Origin: Planctomycetaceae bacterium
Lineage (GTDB): Bacteria > Planctomycetota > Planctomycetia > Pirellulales > Pirellulaceae
Direction of reading: 5' to 3'
Assembly: GCA_021298315.1 (NCBI GenBank)
Contig: JAJTFC010000023.1
Span: forward strand, 45,226 to 109,225
Length of the DNA stretch: 64,000 bases
Below, piece by piece: positions 36,607 to 46,427 of this stretch; position 1 is the stretch's first letter, and each line of letters opens with the position of its first letter. The position numbers and the translations under genes are program-made. The notes beneath the pieces were generated by a model, which was given only the letters and a program-made list of their open reading frames with translations, was not told the origin of the DNA and did not search any database.

Positions 36607-37374
36607 TTACTTCACATCCAGAAGTTCAACTTCAAAGACCAGCAGTTCATTCGGACCGATGTCGCTACCTGCACCACGCTCCCCATAAGCCAACCCGGGT
36701 GGAATGAAAAGCTTCCACTTATCCCCTACCTTCATCCGCTGGAGTGCTTCGGTCCAACCTGGAATAACACCGTTGACCGGAAATTCAATCGGCTCGCCTC
36801 GGGCAATCGAACTATCAAAGACCTTGCCATCGAGCAACTTGCCCTCGTAATGCACCTTCACTGTGCTGGTAAGCGACGGGGTCTTGCCACTGCCGGACTT
36901 GATCGCTTGGTACTGAAGACCCGACTTGGTCGTCTGCACACCTTCTTTGTCCTTGTTGGTTTTGAGGAAATCGTTAGCCCGCTCAAGATTCTTTCGACTC
37001 TTTTGAATCATCTTGGATTTGATCTGCTCTTGAAGAGACGTCATCGCCTGTTGCATTTGCTGGTCGGTCAGCTTGCTCTTGCTCAGCAGACCGTCAGAAA
37101 ATCCTTCTAGGAGTTCCTTGAGGTCCAAATCCTCGGCGCTAATTCCGGTCGAAGACATATCTTTTCCGATTTGGAACCCTAAACCGTAACTTTTTGGATC
37201 TTTCAAACCCGTATCTCCCTGAGATGGAACAACTGGCGATGGCACGATGACTTTCGGTGCATCTTGAGCACAAAGAACTTCTGAGGCAATTGGAACAACA
37301 AACATGGCCAAAGCACCCATTAGAGTTGCTCGGATCGTGCGGCCCTGTGCGCGATTGATATGCAAGACTTGCAT
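36607..37374 (-). CDS. Secreted FKBP-type peptidyl-prolyl isomerase (FkpA/Mip-like)
   Basis: A 255-residue folding helper with a signal peptide (residues 1-37). A helical N-terminal dimerisation part (about 60-140, DPKSYGLGFQIGKDM...) precedes the FKBP domain (about 155-255) with VKVHYEGKLLDGKVFDSS, PIEFPVNGVIPGWTEALQ.M and LFIPPGLAYGERG, the full active-site set. It would catalyse proline isomerisation in the periplasm. A strong GGAAGGA site lies 5 bases before the ATG. It is first of a three-gene series with two nucleotide-sugar enzymes, a mix with no obvious functional reason. Confidence 0.94.
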   Translation of the reverse strand: MQVLHINRAQGRTIRATLMGALAMFVVPIASEVLCAQDAPKVIVPSPVVPSQGDTGLKDPKSYGLGFQIGKDMSSTGISAEDLDLKELLEGFSDGLLSKSKLTDQQMQQAMTSLQEQIKSKMIQKSRKNLERANDFLKTNKDKEGVQTTKSGLQYQAIKSGSGKTPSLTSTVKVHYEGKLLDGKVFDSSIARGEPIEFPVNGVIPGWTEALQRMKVGDKWKLFIPPGLAYGERGAGSDIGPNELLVFEVELLDVK

Positions 37375-37553
37375 GGTTTCCTTCCACCGATTGATTACAA
37401 TGTCGCGGGCCGCGTCCCAAGGTTTGGAAAACTCGCGACTCCTTGACGCAAAAGACTAGCCGAGAAGACCAACTTTTTATAGGCCAATGCACCCAAAAAC
37501 CATCGCTCCAAAACCGTCAAACGGCCAATTAACCACCAAAAAGGATTGAAATT

Positions 37554-38585
37554 GTGAAGGCTCTGCTGCTGTCCGAAGTAAAAAAACTCCAAGTCGTCGA
37601 AATGCCAATGCCTGCCTGTGGCCCGACGGACCTGCTCGTTAAGGTTAAAGCATGCGGAATCTGTGGAAGCGATATTCACGGCTTTGACGGTAGCTCCGGA
37701 CGACGTATCCCACCCTTGGTCATGGGCCACGAAGCCGCCGGGATTGTCCAAGACGTCGGTCCCGATGTCCAAGGCTTCAAAATAGGAGACCGTGTGACTT
37801 TCGATTCCACGGTCTCATGCGGCAAATGCCATTACTGCAAAAAAGGCTCGATCAACCTATGCGAAAACCGCCAAGTCCTGGGTGTCTCTTGCAACGAATT
37901 CCGACGCCAAGGTGCCTTCGCCGAATTCGTCACCGTTCCCCAAAACATCGCTTACCATATCCCTGACTCCCTCCCTTTTGAACACGCAGCGATGATCGAA
38001 GCCGTTTCGATCGCCGTTCACGCCGCAAACCGAACTCCACGAAGCATCGGCGGATCGGTCGTCGTCGTAGGCTCTGGCATGATCGGTCTGCTCTGCATCC
38101 AGACGCTCAAGATCGCGGGCTTCTCGAAAATCATCGCCGTCGATCTGGAAGACGAAAAACTCCAATTGGCCAAAAAATTAGGCGCCACTCACACCATCAA
38201 CGCAAGAACCGAGGATCCCATAAGCCTAGTACTCAAGTGGACCGAAGGTCGCGGGGCTGATGCAGCCATGGAAGTCGTCGGAGCCAATAAACCCGTAAGC
38301 ACCTGTTTCCAGGTCGTCCGTCGCGGAGGCTCAGTGACACTCGTCGGGAACCTGACTCCAAGCGTTGAACTACCTTTGCAAACGGTCGTCACACGCGAAT
38401 TGTCCGTCTTCGGATCTTGCGCCTCCAACGGCGAAATCCCTCAGTGCATCGAATTGCTTGCATCCGGAGCAATCCAAGTCGCTCCGCTTATTACCGCCAC
38501 GACCGACCTTGAACATACCCCCAAGTGGTTCGATCGTCTCTATGCTGGTGAAAAAGGTGCCATGAAGGTGATTGTCACCCCCTGA
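37554..38585 (+). CDS. Zinc-dependent medium-chain dehydrogenase
   Basis: A 343-residue MDR enzyme. Catalytic-zinc residues Cys37, His59 and Glu60 (ACGICGSDIHG, MGHEAAG) and structural-zinc cysteines 89, 92, 95 and 103 (CGKCHYCKKGSINLC) are all present, as is the NAD-binding VVVGSGMIGLLCIQ. It resembles sorbitol/threonine/galactitol-phosphate dehydrogenases, so it probably oxidises a polyol or sugar alcohol with NAD+; the substrate is undetermined. The start is a GTG. A PyrK-like flavoprotein gene follows after 36 bases. Confidence 0.92.
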   Translation: MKALLLSEVKKLQVVEMPMPACGPTDLLVKVKACGICGSDIHGFDGSSGRRIPPLVMGHEAAGIVQDVGPDVQGFKIGDRVTFDSTVSCGKCHYCKKGSINLCENRQVLGVSCNEFRRQGAFAEFVTVPQNIAYHIPDSLPFEHAAMIEAVSIAVHAANRTPRSIGGSVVVVGSGMIGLLCIQTLKIAGFSKIIAVDLEDEKLQLAKKLGATHTINARTEDPISLVLKWTEGRGADAAMEVVGANKPVSTCFQVVRRGGSVTLVGNLTPSVELPLQTVVTRELSVFGSCASNGEIPQCIELLASGAIQVAPLITATTDLEHTPKWFDRLYAGEKGAMKVIVTP

Positions 38586-38621
38586 TTTTCAATGCTGCGA
38601 AACTTTTAATCAACAATAACG

Positions 38622-39485
38622 ATGACCGACAAGAACCATTCTTTGCGAACATTCCACTTCGAACGCACCGAAATTCTTGCGCACAGACTCATCGCAAAAG
38701 ACACTTGGCAATTGACGTTCCGATCCTCCAAGCTTGCACAGTCCACATTGCCCGGGCAGTTCTTCATGATCCGTCTTGCACATTGCAACGACCCGTTGAT
38801 CGGAAGAGCCCTTGCGATGTTCGATCGCAGCACCGATACGGATGGGAATCTCGAAGCACTCTCGGTGGCTTATGTCGTCAAAGGGAAATTCACCCAAGCG
38901 CTCTCCAAGTTGCAAACCGGTCAGTCGATCGAAGTATGGGGACCGCTCGGGAACGCCTTTAGCACCGAACCTGTAGACCACTTGATCATGGTCGCAGGAG
39001 GTGTCGGTATCACACCGATGCTAACCCTGGCATCCGATGCGCTGGGTCAAGCGGCCTTTGGAACCGCAAAGGTTCCTAAACGATACGCATCGAGAACGAC
39101 GCTTTGTTATGGAGCCAGAACGCGGGACTATTTGGCGGCCTTGGATGAGTTCAACTCCCGAGGAGTCGAGCTTGCACTGGCCACCGAAGACGGTTCGCTT
39201 GGACACCACGGGCGGGTCACTCAAGTGCTTGAGGATCTGCTGCGCCAAGAGCAGGGATCTGTTCGCATCGCTTGCTGTGGACCCGAGCCGATGATGCAAG
39301 CCGTCTCGAAACTCGCAAGTAGCTACAAGGTCGCTTGCGAAGTCTCCTTAGAAACCCCCATGGCCTGTGGTATCGGCATCTGCTTTACCTGTGTAGCGAA
39401 AATCGACCAAGGGGACGGAAGTTGGGACTACCGCAGAACCTGCATCGAAGGCCCCGTCTTCGATGCCCAGAGCGTCGTTTGGTAG
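38622..39485 (+). CDS. pyrK: Dihydroorotate dehydrogenase electron transfer subunit (PyrK-like)
   Basis: A 287-residue FAD and [2Fe-2S] protein. The N-terminal flavin domain (LPGQFFMIRL, PLIGRALAMFD) is followed by the NAD-binding GGVGITPML. A C-terminal iron-sulfur set, Cys249, Cys254, Cys257 and Cys274 (ACGIGICFTCVAKI...RTCIEGPVF), has the spacing and GPVF ending typical of PyrK. It would pass electrons from the dihydroorotate dehydrogenase PyrD to NAD+ in pyrimidine synthesis. No pyrD is adjacent, so another partner oxidoreductase is possible. Confidence 0.9.
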   Translation: MTDKNHSLRTFHFERTEILAHRLIAKDTWQLTFRSSKLAQSTLPGQFFMIRLAHCNDPLIGRALAMFDRSTDTDGNLEALSVAYVVKGKFTQALSKLQTGQSIEVWGPLGNAFSTEPVDHLIMVAGGVGITPMLTLASDALGQAAFGTAKVPKRYASRTTLCYGARTRDYLAALDEFNSRGVELALATEDGSLGHHGRVTQVLEDLLRQEQGSVRIACCGPEPMMQAVSKLASSYKVACEVSLETPMACGIGICFTCVAKIDQGDGSWDYRRTCIEGPVFDAQSVVW

Positions 39486-39491
39486 CGGTCG

Positions 39492-41039
39492 CTAATCCCC
39501 AAGCGCTTTTTTAAGTCGGCCAAACGCCTTAGAGCCCGCGCGGCCATACTCCAAAGCCTCCTGCCGATCGCGATCACAAGTGGCATGCTCGAGCAGTTCC
39601 AACTTGGTCTTGTAGACTTGCAATTTCAAGTCGGTATAACGGTCCAAAGGTCGACCACGAAGATACGCACTTACCTTCATCTTGTGTGCCCAATCCTCCT
39701 GGATCGGAATCCAATACTCCAACTTGTCCCATTGGCCGTTTTGATAAGCCGTGAACATCTCGGCCTCGATGCTGTGCATCTCTCTGCGAATCTCTCCAAC
39801 CGGTGGATAGTAGAGGAAACAACCCAGCAGGCTCGATCCCACCAAACCACCTAAGACCACCCCTGCGATCACCCAGTCGGGCAAGACGATATCCCGCATC
39901 GCAGAAGGCTTGGCCGTCGAATCAACTTTTGGAGCATGAAGCAACCACTGCATGGCTCGCTGGGGACGATCCAATCGCCACAGCAATCCCCCGGCAAGAA
40001 GAAGCCCACCGCACAGGGCCAAAGAGACCGTTTCAGCCGGCGTTGCCGCTTCCTGGAGGACGCGCTTCGAGGACGCCCAATAGTCCTGTTCGCCTGAAAC
40101 AAACGGATTGCAGTAGGTATCAAAAGCATGGGTGTGATCGGCAGGCTCGATCCCCTTGGGCCTCAGAGGCCTATCCAAGGAGTAACTCATCACCAGCACG
40201 ATCCCCACCAAACATCCGAGCCAAACGAGCGAACGGCCAAAACCATAGTGCCGAACCATCCATACCAATAACCCTAAGTTCACCCCTGTACCAAGGGTCA
40301 ATAGCGCGAATGCCGCTGCCACGGAATTGCCATGCTGAAACATCGATGCGACCTGAACGATCGCCGTCATCGGAGTGATGTAAGCCAAAGTCGCGACGGC
40401 TGACATCGTCAATGGTGCCAACGTGTCATCTTTGCCAGCTGCTCTTTGCAAAACACCCGCTGGCAAAAGCCCTGCCAAAATCCCAACTCCCAAAATCGCC
40501 AAAAACATATACAGACTCGATCGACTCCATGCTTGGTGAGCCATCGATAAAGCCACCGCCGCAATACGCCTAAGCCCATAAGGTGTCTTTTCTAAAGCTT
40601 CCAACGGTTGTTGGCTATTTGGAAACAGCCGATCCCAAAGCAACCCCAGGATAGTGATCAGCAACAGCGAGCAAAGACTAAATGCCAAAATCGCTAAGGG
40701 ATCCGATAGGGTCAGTCCATACAAAACCGAGATCGGATTAAACAACGGTGCGGTTAATCCGAAAGCCAGGATCGTTCCACCCGAGATCCCGCTTTTACGC
40801 ATTTGATGCATCACTGGAATGACTCCCAGCGAACAGACCGGAAGAAGCATCCCCAAAAGCCAAGCTTGGGGAAGCTGCCTCCAGGTGTTACCACCAAAGA
40901 GCCTATAGGTACCTTCGCGCCCAAGAATACGCTCGAAGATCGCCGCAACGAGCCAACCGACAAAAATGGTCGGACTTGCAGCCACCAACGCTTGTACCAT
41001 CCGCGTCAATGCACCGAAGACAATGACCTCAATATCCAT
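39492..41039 (-). CDS. ArsP/DUF318-like permease with C-terminal extension
   Basis: A 515-residue polytopic protein. The first half has the LPVCSLGVIPVMHQMRKSG loop and GLTAPLFNPISVLYG, the conserved core of the DUF318/ArsP permease family (arsenic or other metal efflux in characterised members). A second membrane half lies at about 190-310, then a short soluble segment with HTHAF, another pair of helices, and a ~95-residue charged C-terminal extension beyond the usual family end. The substrate is unknown. It lies 26 bases after a small lipoprotein gene. Confidence 0.83.
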   Translation of the reverse strand: MDIEVIVFGALTRMVQALVAASPTIFVGWLVAAIFERILGREGTYRLFGGNTWRQLPQAWLLGMLLPVCSLGVIPVMHQMRKSGISGGTILAFGLTAPLFNPISVLYGLTLSDPLAILAFSLCSLLLITILGLLWDRLFPNSQQPLEALEKTPYGLRRIAAVALSMAHQAWSRSSLYMFLAILGVGILAGLLPAGVLQRAAGKDDTLAPLTMSAVATLAYITPMTAIVQVASMFQHGNSVAAAFALLTLGTGVNLGLLVWMVRHYGFGRSLVWLGCLVGIVLVMSYSLDRPLRPKGIEPADHTHAFDTYCNPFVSGEQDYWASSKRVLQEAATPAETVSLALCGGLLLAGGLLWRLDRPQRAMQWLLHAPKVDSTAKPSAMRDIVLPDWVIAGVVLGGLVGSSLLGCFLYYPPVGEIRREMHSIEAEMFTAYQNGQWDKLEYWIPIQEDWAHKMKVSAYLRGRPLDRYTDLKLQVYKTKLELLEHATCDRDRQEALEYGRAGSKAFGRLKKALGD

Positions 41040-41065
41040 AGCAAATCTCCCCTGGTTGGCTATTG

Positions 41066-41566
41066 CTAAAAATCCTGCGTCAAGCGATCAATCCGCGCCT
41101 GTTCCGCTTGGCAAATTCCCCCTAATTGGACCGCGACTTCCTTGAAGCCTTCAAGGTTCGAGAGCCCTTGAATTGACTCCGAATTACTGGCGTGTTTGCG
41201 CAACAAATCCGTCCATTGGCTCGACCAAGAATCAATACTCGCAAAGTCTTTGCGCCCTAGATCGCTGTCTGCAGCTAGGATCGGAAGCCAACCGACCAAG
41301 TCGGCCAGTTCGGCTGTTGCCGTTGGCCAGTTCTCCCGTTGGCTAGTACCCGTTGATTTAGAATCAGAATCTTCCAGCAATTGAACGATCCGCTTGCTTG
41401 CCCTCATGATGTCATGCGGCCAATGAGCCGGGAAATGCTCATGCTCTTGCTGCTGCGGATCGACCTGAGGCTGCTTACAACCCACGCACAAAAGGCCAAC
41501 GATCAAGCAAATTATTGCTCGCAATAAGTTTCGCAACTTTTTATTAAGGAATGCATCATCAACCAT
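41066..41566 (-). CDS. Small lipoprotein upstream of permease
   Basis: A 166-residue protein starting at the ATG at 41566. The longer open frame to 41689 begins inside the MoxR gene and encodes an implausible basic stretch. The signal sequence ends in the lipobox GLLCVGC. The mature start EHEHFPAHWPHDIMRA is His-rich, then the sequence is helical with no known domain. Position between moxR (37 bases) and the permease (26 bases) suggests a partner of the permease, perhaps metal-binding at the periplasmic face; that role is inferred. Confidence 0.75.
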   Translation of the reverse strand: MVDDAFLNKKLRNLLRAIICLIVGLLCVGCKQPQVDPQQQEHEHFPAHWPHDIMRASKRIVQLLEDSDSKSTGTSQRENWPTATAELADLVGWLPILAADSDLGRKDFASIDSWSSQWTDLLRKHASNSESIQGLSNLEGFKEVAVQLGGICQAEQARIDRLTQDF

Positions 41567-41603
41567 CGGAATCGATCTCCTTGATCCTTGCGATCGCTTC
41601 AAA

Positions 41604-42566
41604 TTACAAACGGGGAACAGGCACCGACGCGATGACCGACTCGATGGCTTTCTCTGTCGACATCGCGTTGCTCGATAGCCGGACGGCAAGCACTGGAACG
41701 GCCACTGCTTGGATATCCTCTGGGATCACAAAACTGCGTTCCCGTAGCATCGCGTAAGCTTGCGCGACCCGTTGCCATTGCAGCAGCCCGCGAGGACTCA
41801 ATCCCAGAGGGAAACTTCGATTGCTACGGGTGCTCTGGGCCAGATCGAGCAAGTACTCACGCACGGGCAATTCCACCGCAATCCCGGATACAGCTTGCTG
41901 CAAAAGCACCAGTTGATCTCCGTGGAGAATCTGCTGCGACTGCAACTCACACGTGGACTTACTGTTGCGTGACAAAAGCTCCAATTCGCTCGAGCGATCT
42001 GGATATCCAATCCTGAGTTTCATCGTAAAACGATCCAGCTGGGCTTCCGGAAGTGGATAAGCCCCAACGCTTTCGACTGGGTTTTGAGTTGCAAGAACCA
42101 GAAAAGATTCGCTCAACGCATGGGCTTGGCCTTCGATCGTCACTTGCCTCTCGGCCATCGCTTCAAAGAGCGCACTTTGGGTTCGAGGCGTCGCGCGATT
42201 GATTTCGTCGGCAAGGAGCACATCGGCAAAGACCGGGCCGGGGCGAAACTCAAATTCGCGCGACTTTTGATTCAGAACACTAAATCCAGTCACATCGCTA
42301 GGGAGCAAATCGGGCGTGCACTGAACCCGCATGAATTTGCCCCCGACGGCTTTGGCAAGCCCCTTGGCCAAGGTCGTTTTTCCAAGACCCGGCAAGTCAT
42401 CAAAGAGCACGTGTCCCCGAGCCAGCAAACTCGCCAACAAGAGTTCGACGACTTGGGGTTTGCCCAGGAGGACTTGATTGAGCTGATCTCGGAGTCCTCC
42501 GATCCAACCTTGAATCTCCCCGGTACTCGGAACCGCTGGTGGCTCGGTTTTGGTCATCGCATTCAT
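41604..42566 (-). CDS. MoxR-family AAA+ ATPase
   Basis: A 320-residue AAA+ chaperone-like ATPase. Walker A is DDLPGLGKTTLAKG, Walker B is VLLADEINRA, and sensor-type FLVLATQNPVESVGAYPLPEAQLDRF follows, as in MoxR/RavA proteins. Such ATPases mature or regulate partner proteins and usually sit with DUF58 genes, as here. The open frame includes a TTG at 42575; the ATG at 42566 has an AGGT site upstream and is preferred. It starts 11 bases after the end of the transglutaminase-like gene. Confidence 0.93.
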   Translation of the reverse strand: MNAMTKTEPPAVPSTGEIQGWIGGLRDQLNQVLLGKPQVVELLLASLLARGHVLFDDLPGLGKTTLAKGLAKAVGGKFMRVQCTPDLLPSDVTGFSVLNQKSREFEFRPGPVFADVLLADEINRATPRTQSALFEAMAERQVTIEGQAHALSESFLVLATQNPVESVGAYPLPEAQLDRFTMKLRIGYPDRSSELELLSRNSKSTCELQSQQILHGDQLVLLQQAVSGIAVELPVREYLLDLAQSTRSNRSFPLGLSPRGLLQWQRVAQAYAMLRERSFVIPEDIQAVAVPVLAVRLSSNAMSTEKAIESVIASVPVPRL

Positions 42567-42577
42567 CGTGTTCAAAC

Positions 42578-45043
42578 CTATCTTTCTGTTGGCTGATTGG
42601 GTTGGGGGAGGAATTTTCCGGGCACCGTTGCGGTTTTAAATCCCGAAAAGATAATCGAACGCAGCACCTGGCCGATCAACCTCTCCTGACTTGCATCGAG
42701 ATGTCGCATCTGGGCTGGGGCATACGCCATTTGCTGGACGATCCGGATAAAACTCCGAGCCGTCATCGGCGAGATGCTGGCTCTTTGAGGTAGTTGCTGT
42801 CCTAGCCACTGCTCGATGGTCGAGTGCATCGCCATGGGCTCATTCCAAAGCCACATGCGCCATCGAAGTAGTCGTAGGCTGTAGCGAAGCCTCGATCGAG
42901 CCGGGAGAAAAAGCGAAAACAGCGAAAGACCACAAATCGCTACTTGGGCCAAGCGTTGTCGCAAGTACACACTCAGGCAGATCGCCGATGCAACTGCGAG
43001 CGTTTCAATGGGGTGATTTCGAAAGTAATCGCGACAGGCCCAGGCCATCTCGATGCCCCATTGCTGCCAAGTCATCCATTCGCGAGGGATCGGATAGGAC
43101 CCCGTCGGCTCGATCGGCACCCACATGCCATGGACGTGAACCTCGGCCCAAGTATGAAGATCCTCGGGCATGATTGCTGTTTGACCTGAAATCCGATCGA
43201 AGCTTTTGGGGGAAGCAAAAAAACCAGTGCAAATGCGACAGGGGATTCCGAGTTGACGAATCAGGACGGCCGCGGCCGAGGCCATCAAGTAGTCCGGGCC
43301 ACGCTTTGAATCGAGCAGGTAATCAACCACATCCTGAGAGTCCACCGGAGCGATCGCTAAGGGGTCATGTTCAAATTTTCTTAGGCCATCAACAATCGCT
43401 TCGACACGATTCCAATCGGTCGCCTTGGGTGGTAATTGACTAAACACACGGTCGCAAAAAGCTTGCACTCTTGCCGAGGGCTTTTCGTGCAGTCCCTCAA
43501 GATGGGTATAAGCTCCGATCCAATCGCGATGAGCGTGGATCGTTTGAGCATGGTGGGCGTTTTTGCCGTGAGAGAGTTGCTGAAAGCTTGAACCCGGAAC
43601 TCGCAGCAGGTGCAATTGCGGGATCTGGTAAAGTTGATGAACGACCGTCAGACTAGGAATGTAGTCACGGTTGGGCATCATCACTTGACCATCCTGTGTC
43701 CAACTGAAGAAATCTGTTTGATCGATACGGTCGATATGAACATGAGTCGTCAGGGAGGGGCTCAGCAGCCTCGAGGACTGAAAGTTGATGATCTTGGTAG
43801 CCAATCTTTCGCGAACCGAGTAAACCAACTCCGCAGGGGGAAACTGAACCTGCATCCAAGGCTTGTTTTTGATCGAAATCATCGATGGGTTTCGATTCAT
43901 TTTCGAGTCGAACAAGTCTTCGGAGTGGGTCCATACGTTATCCTCGAAATGATCGAACGACTCGATGCGCAACCACTGTGGCGTCTCGCCGATGACATAA
44001 GCGACGGCTTTCGAATCGCTCCCCTTGGGTTGGTATTTCTTGTCGTTGGCTTTCGGTTGGCGGATGGCGGAAAACTCTTTACTGTTCTTTTTGCTTTCGG
44101 TCGCTTCTCGCTCCATCTCCTTGATCTGTTCATCCAGTGAGATAGCTCGCGCATAGCGTCTGCTCTTTGGTGGGGTTTCACCGTAAAGGTCGGAGACCAA
44201 GTCGTACATCGACGGAACTTCAGACTCTAAAAACAAATCGCTATCGACGGCACCAAACGTATAAGCCTCATCCTTGGCTGCGATGAGCATGTCCCCATCA
44301 CCTACACCTTGCCGAGCCCAACTCTCGCCATGGCGATTGCCACCGGACGTCGGCATGAATCCATCCAAGCGATTGGCTGCGTCCTTGGAGATAGTATTCC
44401 AAGCGAGGAAACCGAGGGCCGAGAGTCCTAAGAGCCCGAGAATCGTCAATCGCAACGGGATCACGCTAGCCGTCTGGGAAACCAAAAACCCCTCCTCGAT
44501 CGAATCCCAATAGCGGGCCATCAACCACCAACTAGCTAGGATCGTAAAAGGTACCGCAACGCGAATCATGTCCCCACGATCCGACGATGCCAAACCAAAT
44601 AGGATCAAAAAGCAACTGATCAGAAACGACAACCACTCCTCTCGGGTTGTGCGCGCAACGGCCGCTTGCCACAAGCCGGCCATCTGCAACATCGCCAAGG
44701 CGACCAGTTCGGTCGCTTCTCCCGATGAACCCAACGCACTCACGAGAATGCATCGAGATAACCATGGCGTCAAAATCACTAGCAACCCGCAGCCCCAAAC
44801 CCATAGTTTGGAAATGCTCGACTGCACGGCAAAGAATCGATCCCCGTAACGAGGAATCAATACCAATCGAACCAAGCAACACCAACCGGCCAAAACCCCA
44901 ATTTCAGACAACAGCCAAATTGGATCTGAAGTTCCCGAATAGCGCAGCGATGAAATACACCAGGTGGCAAGCAATGCTAGGATGAATGTACCCAGGGCAG
45001 GTCTTGCAAACAAATTCTTCGGTGGGCTATAGCTAGAGGACAT
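42578..45043 (-). CDS. TgpA-like membrane protein with degenerate transglutaminase core
   Basis: An 821-residue protein. The first ~240 residues hold several membrane helices, then a large extracytoplasmic region including a transglutaminase-like domain, one more membrane helix and a cytoplasmic tail. The core reads GPDYLMASAAAVLIRQLGIP, where the catalytic Cys of the usual (G-x-C) is Asp, and VPIEPT replaces the usual V-D-P-T Asp by Glu; the His in LHTWAEVHVHG is kept. It is therefore probably not a working thiol transglutaminase. The start at 45043 has a strong GGGAGGAG site and overlaps the DUF58 gene by 11 bases. Its partners are DUF58 and MoxR. Confidence 0.87.
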   Translation of the reverse strand: MSSSYSPPKNLFARPALGTFILALLATWCISSLRYSGTSDPIWLLSEIGVLAGWCCLVRLVLIPRYGDRFFAVQSSISKLWVWGCGLLVILTPWLSRCILVSALGSSGEATELVALAMLQMAGLWQAAVARTTREEWLSFLISCFLILFGLASSDRGDMIRVAVPFTILASWWLMARYWDSIEEGFLVSQTASVIPLRLTILGLLGLSALGFLAWNTISKDAANRLDGFMPTSGGNRHGESWARQGVGDGDMLIAAKDEAYTFGAVDSDLFLESEVPSMYDLVSDLYGETPPKSRRYARAISLDEQIKEMEREATESKKNSKEFSAIRQPKANDKKYQPKGSDSKAVAYVIGETPQWLRIESFDHFEDNVWTHSEDLFDSKMNRNPSMISIKNKPWMQVQFPPAELVYSVRERLATKIINFQSSRLLSPSLTTHVHIDRIDQTDFFSWTQDGQVMMPNRDYIPSLTVVHQLYQIPQLHLLRVPGSSFQQLSHGKNAHHAQTIHAHRDWIGAYTHLEGLHEKPSARVQAFCDRVFSQLPPKATDWNRVEAIVDGLRKFEHDPLAIAPVDSQDVVDYLLDSKRGPDYLMASAAAVLIRQLGIPCRICTGFFASPKSFDRISGQTAIMPEDLHTWAEVHVHGMWVPIEPTGSYPIPREWMTWQQWGIEMAWACRDYFRNHPIETLAVASAICLSVYLRQRLAQVAICGLSLFSLFLPARSRLRYSLRLLRWRMWLWNEPMAMHSTIEQWLGQQLPQRASISPMTARSFIRIVQQMAYAPAQMRHLDASQERLIGQVLRSIIFSGFKTATVPGKFLPQPNQPTER

Positions 45044-46322
45044 CCCAACTCCTCCCGGTCGCGCATGCCAAACCTTGGGCTCGAAGGTCCAGATTTCCAT
45101 CAGCTCCGTTTTGGCTGCGGCAAAACAACTCCCAAGCCCATTGGAGTTGATTGTCCCAGAGCAAACCCAAGGGGACCTCTGGAATCACATTGAATCGGTA
45201 GGAACCTGGAGATTCACTAAATCCAACAACAGACGTTTCGATCCGATCAGGTTGCTCCCAAGAGATCGTCAAAGCGACATTGGGTCTGATCTTTTGTGAT
45301 GCTCGGACAGGAGCTTGTAAGTCCGCTCCGTTGTCGGGAGCTTGCGGAGTCCATAAAGCTAAACGATCCAAAAAACGTATACGCTGAGATTGAACGAAAC
45401 GCTCGGCGGTAGCTGAAACCGCGTATCGTCCTTCGAGGTCCGTGTACACCGACCAGTGATGGAGCTGGAACTGGTTGACCAATGAAGCGAATATTCGCAA
45501 CATCGCATCAATGGCCTGCGGGCTGGCGATGCGAGCTTTGTCGGTGTCTATGCTGATCAAAACGCTCTGGCTGGCACTTGCTTGTCGCTCAAAAACGACC
45601 AGTGCATCACGTCTTGCAGTCTGCGCCCAATGCACTTGACGCAGAGAGTCTCCGGGCCGATACGGTCGAACACCTGTCCAATCCCCTTCGTCTCCGACTC
45701 GATCCGAAAGACTACCTGTTCCAAACTGCTGGCTGGCAAGATTCGTCGGGGAATCAATCAGCCGAGTACTTCGAGGCCAGACGATCAGTGGCTCTGGAAT
45801 GTGGATCGGTCGGCTCGATGTCCAAATACCGAAAGGAAAGGCCGTATGGAGGTCAACCGAGCGTTTTGGATACTCACCTCGACTTTGTGGGACTGTCGAC
45901 CAATGAAAAACGCTTTTGGCAAAACCAGGGACCTTCTGCAGGCTGATACGCTGCTTGTCGGTACCCTCTGGCGCAAGCCCCGGATCCAAATCCAACGACA
46001 AACCATAAACAGGCCATGGCCATCGATTGCTGATAACCAACGTCGTCTGGACCGTCTCAAGCTCCTGACATCGAGCGGCACTCCAACCCATTTGGCCTCG
46101 AATTCCGAGCATCGAAATCCATGGCCATATCGACCCGATGACCCCAACGGACACAATTCCACCGGTTGCCAAGTAGGCTTGCGGGGATACGTACAATCCC
46201 AGCAGAATCGACGTGAGGAACGCAAGCAACACCCATCCGATTGGTCTTTTGAGCCAATAAACATAACGATTTGCCCAGGGGCAAAAATCGTGGTTTAAGG
46301 CTCCTGATACTTTGCCCAACAT
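45033..46322 (-). CDS. DUF58 domain protein
   Basis: A 429-residue protein with two N-terminal membrane helices (about residues 28-70) and a DUF58 domain, marked by GDWTGVRPYRPGDSLRQVHWAQTARRDALVVFERQ. DUF58 proteins have a vWA-like fold, commonly stand next to MoxR ATPases and TgpA-like transglutaminase genes, and are thought to be MoxR clients. Exact role unknown. The 3' end overlaps the transglutaminase-like gene by 11 bases, so translation is coupled. No terminator is evident after it. Confidence 0.9.
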   Translation of the reverse strand: MLGKVSGALNHDFCPWANRYVYWLKRPIGWVLLAFLTSILLGLYVSPQAYLATGGIVSVGVIGSIWPWISMLGIRGQMGWSAARCQELETVQTTLVISNRWPWPVYGLSLDLDPGLAPEGTDKQRISLQKVPGFAKSVFHWSTVPQSRGEYPKRSVDLHTAFPFGIWTSSRPIHIPEPLIVWPRSTRLIDSPTNLASQQFGTGSLSDRVGDEGDWTGVRPYRPGDSLRQVHWAQTARRDALVVFERQASASQSVLISIDTDKARIASPQAIDAMLRIFASLVNQFQLHHWSVYTDLEGRYAVSATAERFVQSQRIRFLDRLALWTPQAPDNGADLQAPVRASQKIRPNVALTISWEQPDRIETSVVGFSESPGSYRFNVIPEVPLGLLWDNQLQWAWELFCRSQNGADGNLDLRAQGLACATGRSWDVL

Positions 46323-46427
46323 GCAAACACCAAGCCTTTAGATTCGAAAAGAAAAAAGCCAGCCGCCAACCAGGTACTCAACCTCTAAGCATGCAGCGGA
46401 TGCTTTCAACCTATGCCAAGATCGAAC

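Noticed and set aside
45582..46298. 238-codon frame antisense to the DUF58 gene
   Set aside because: Opposes a clear DUF58 protein; translation has no domain character.
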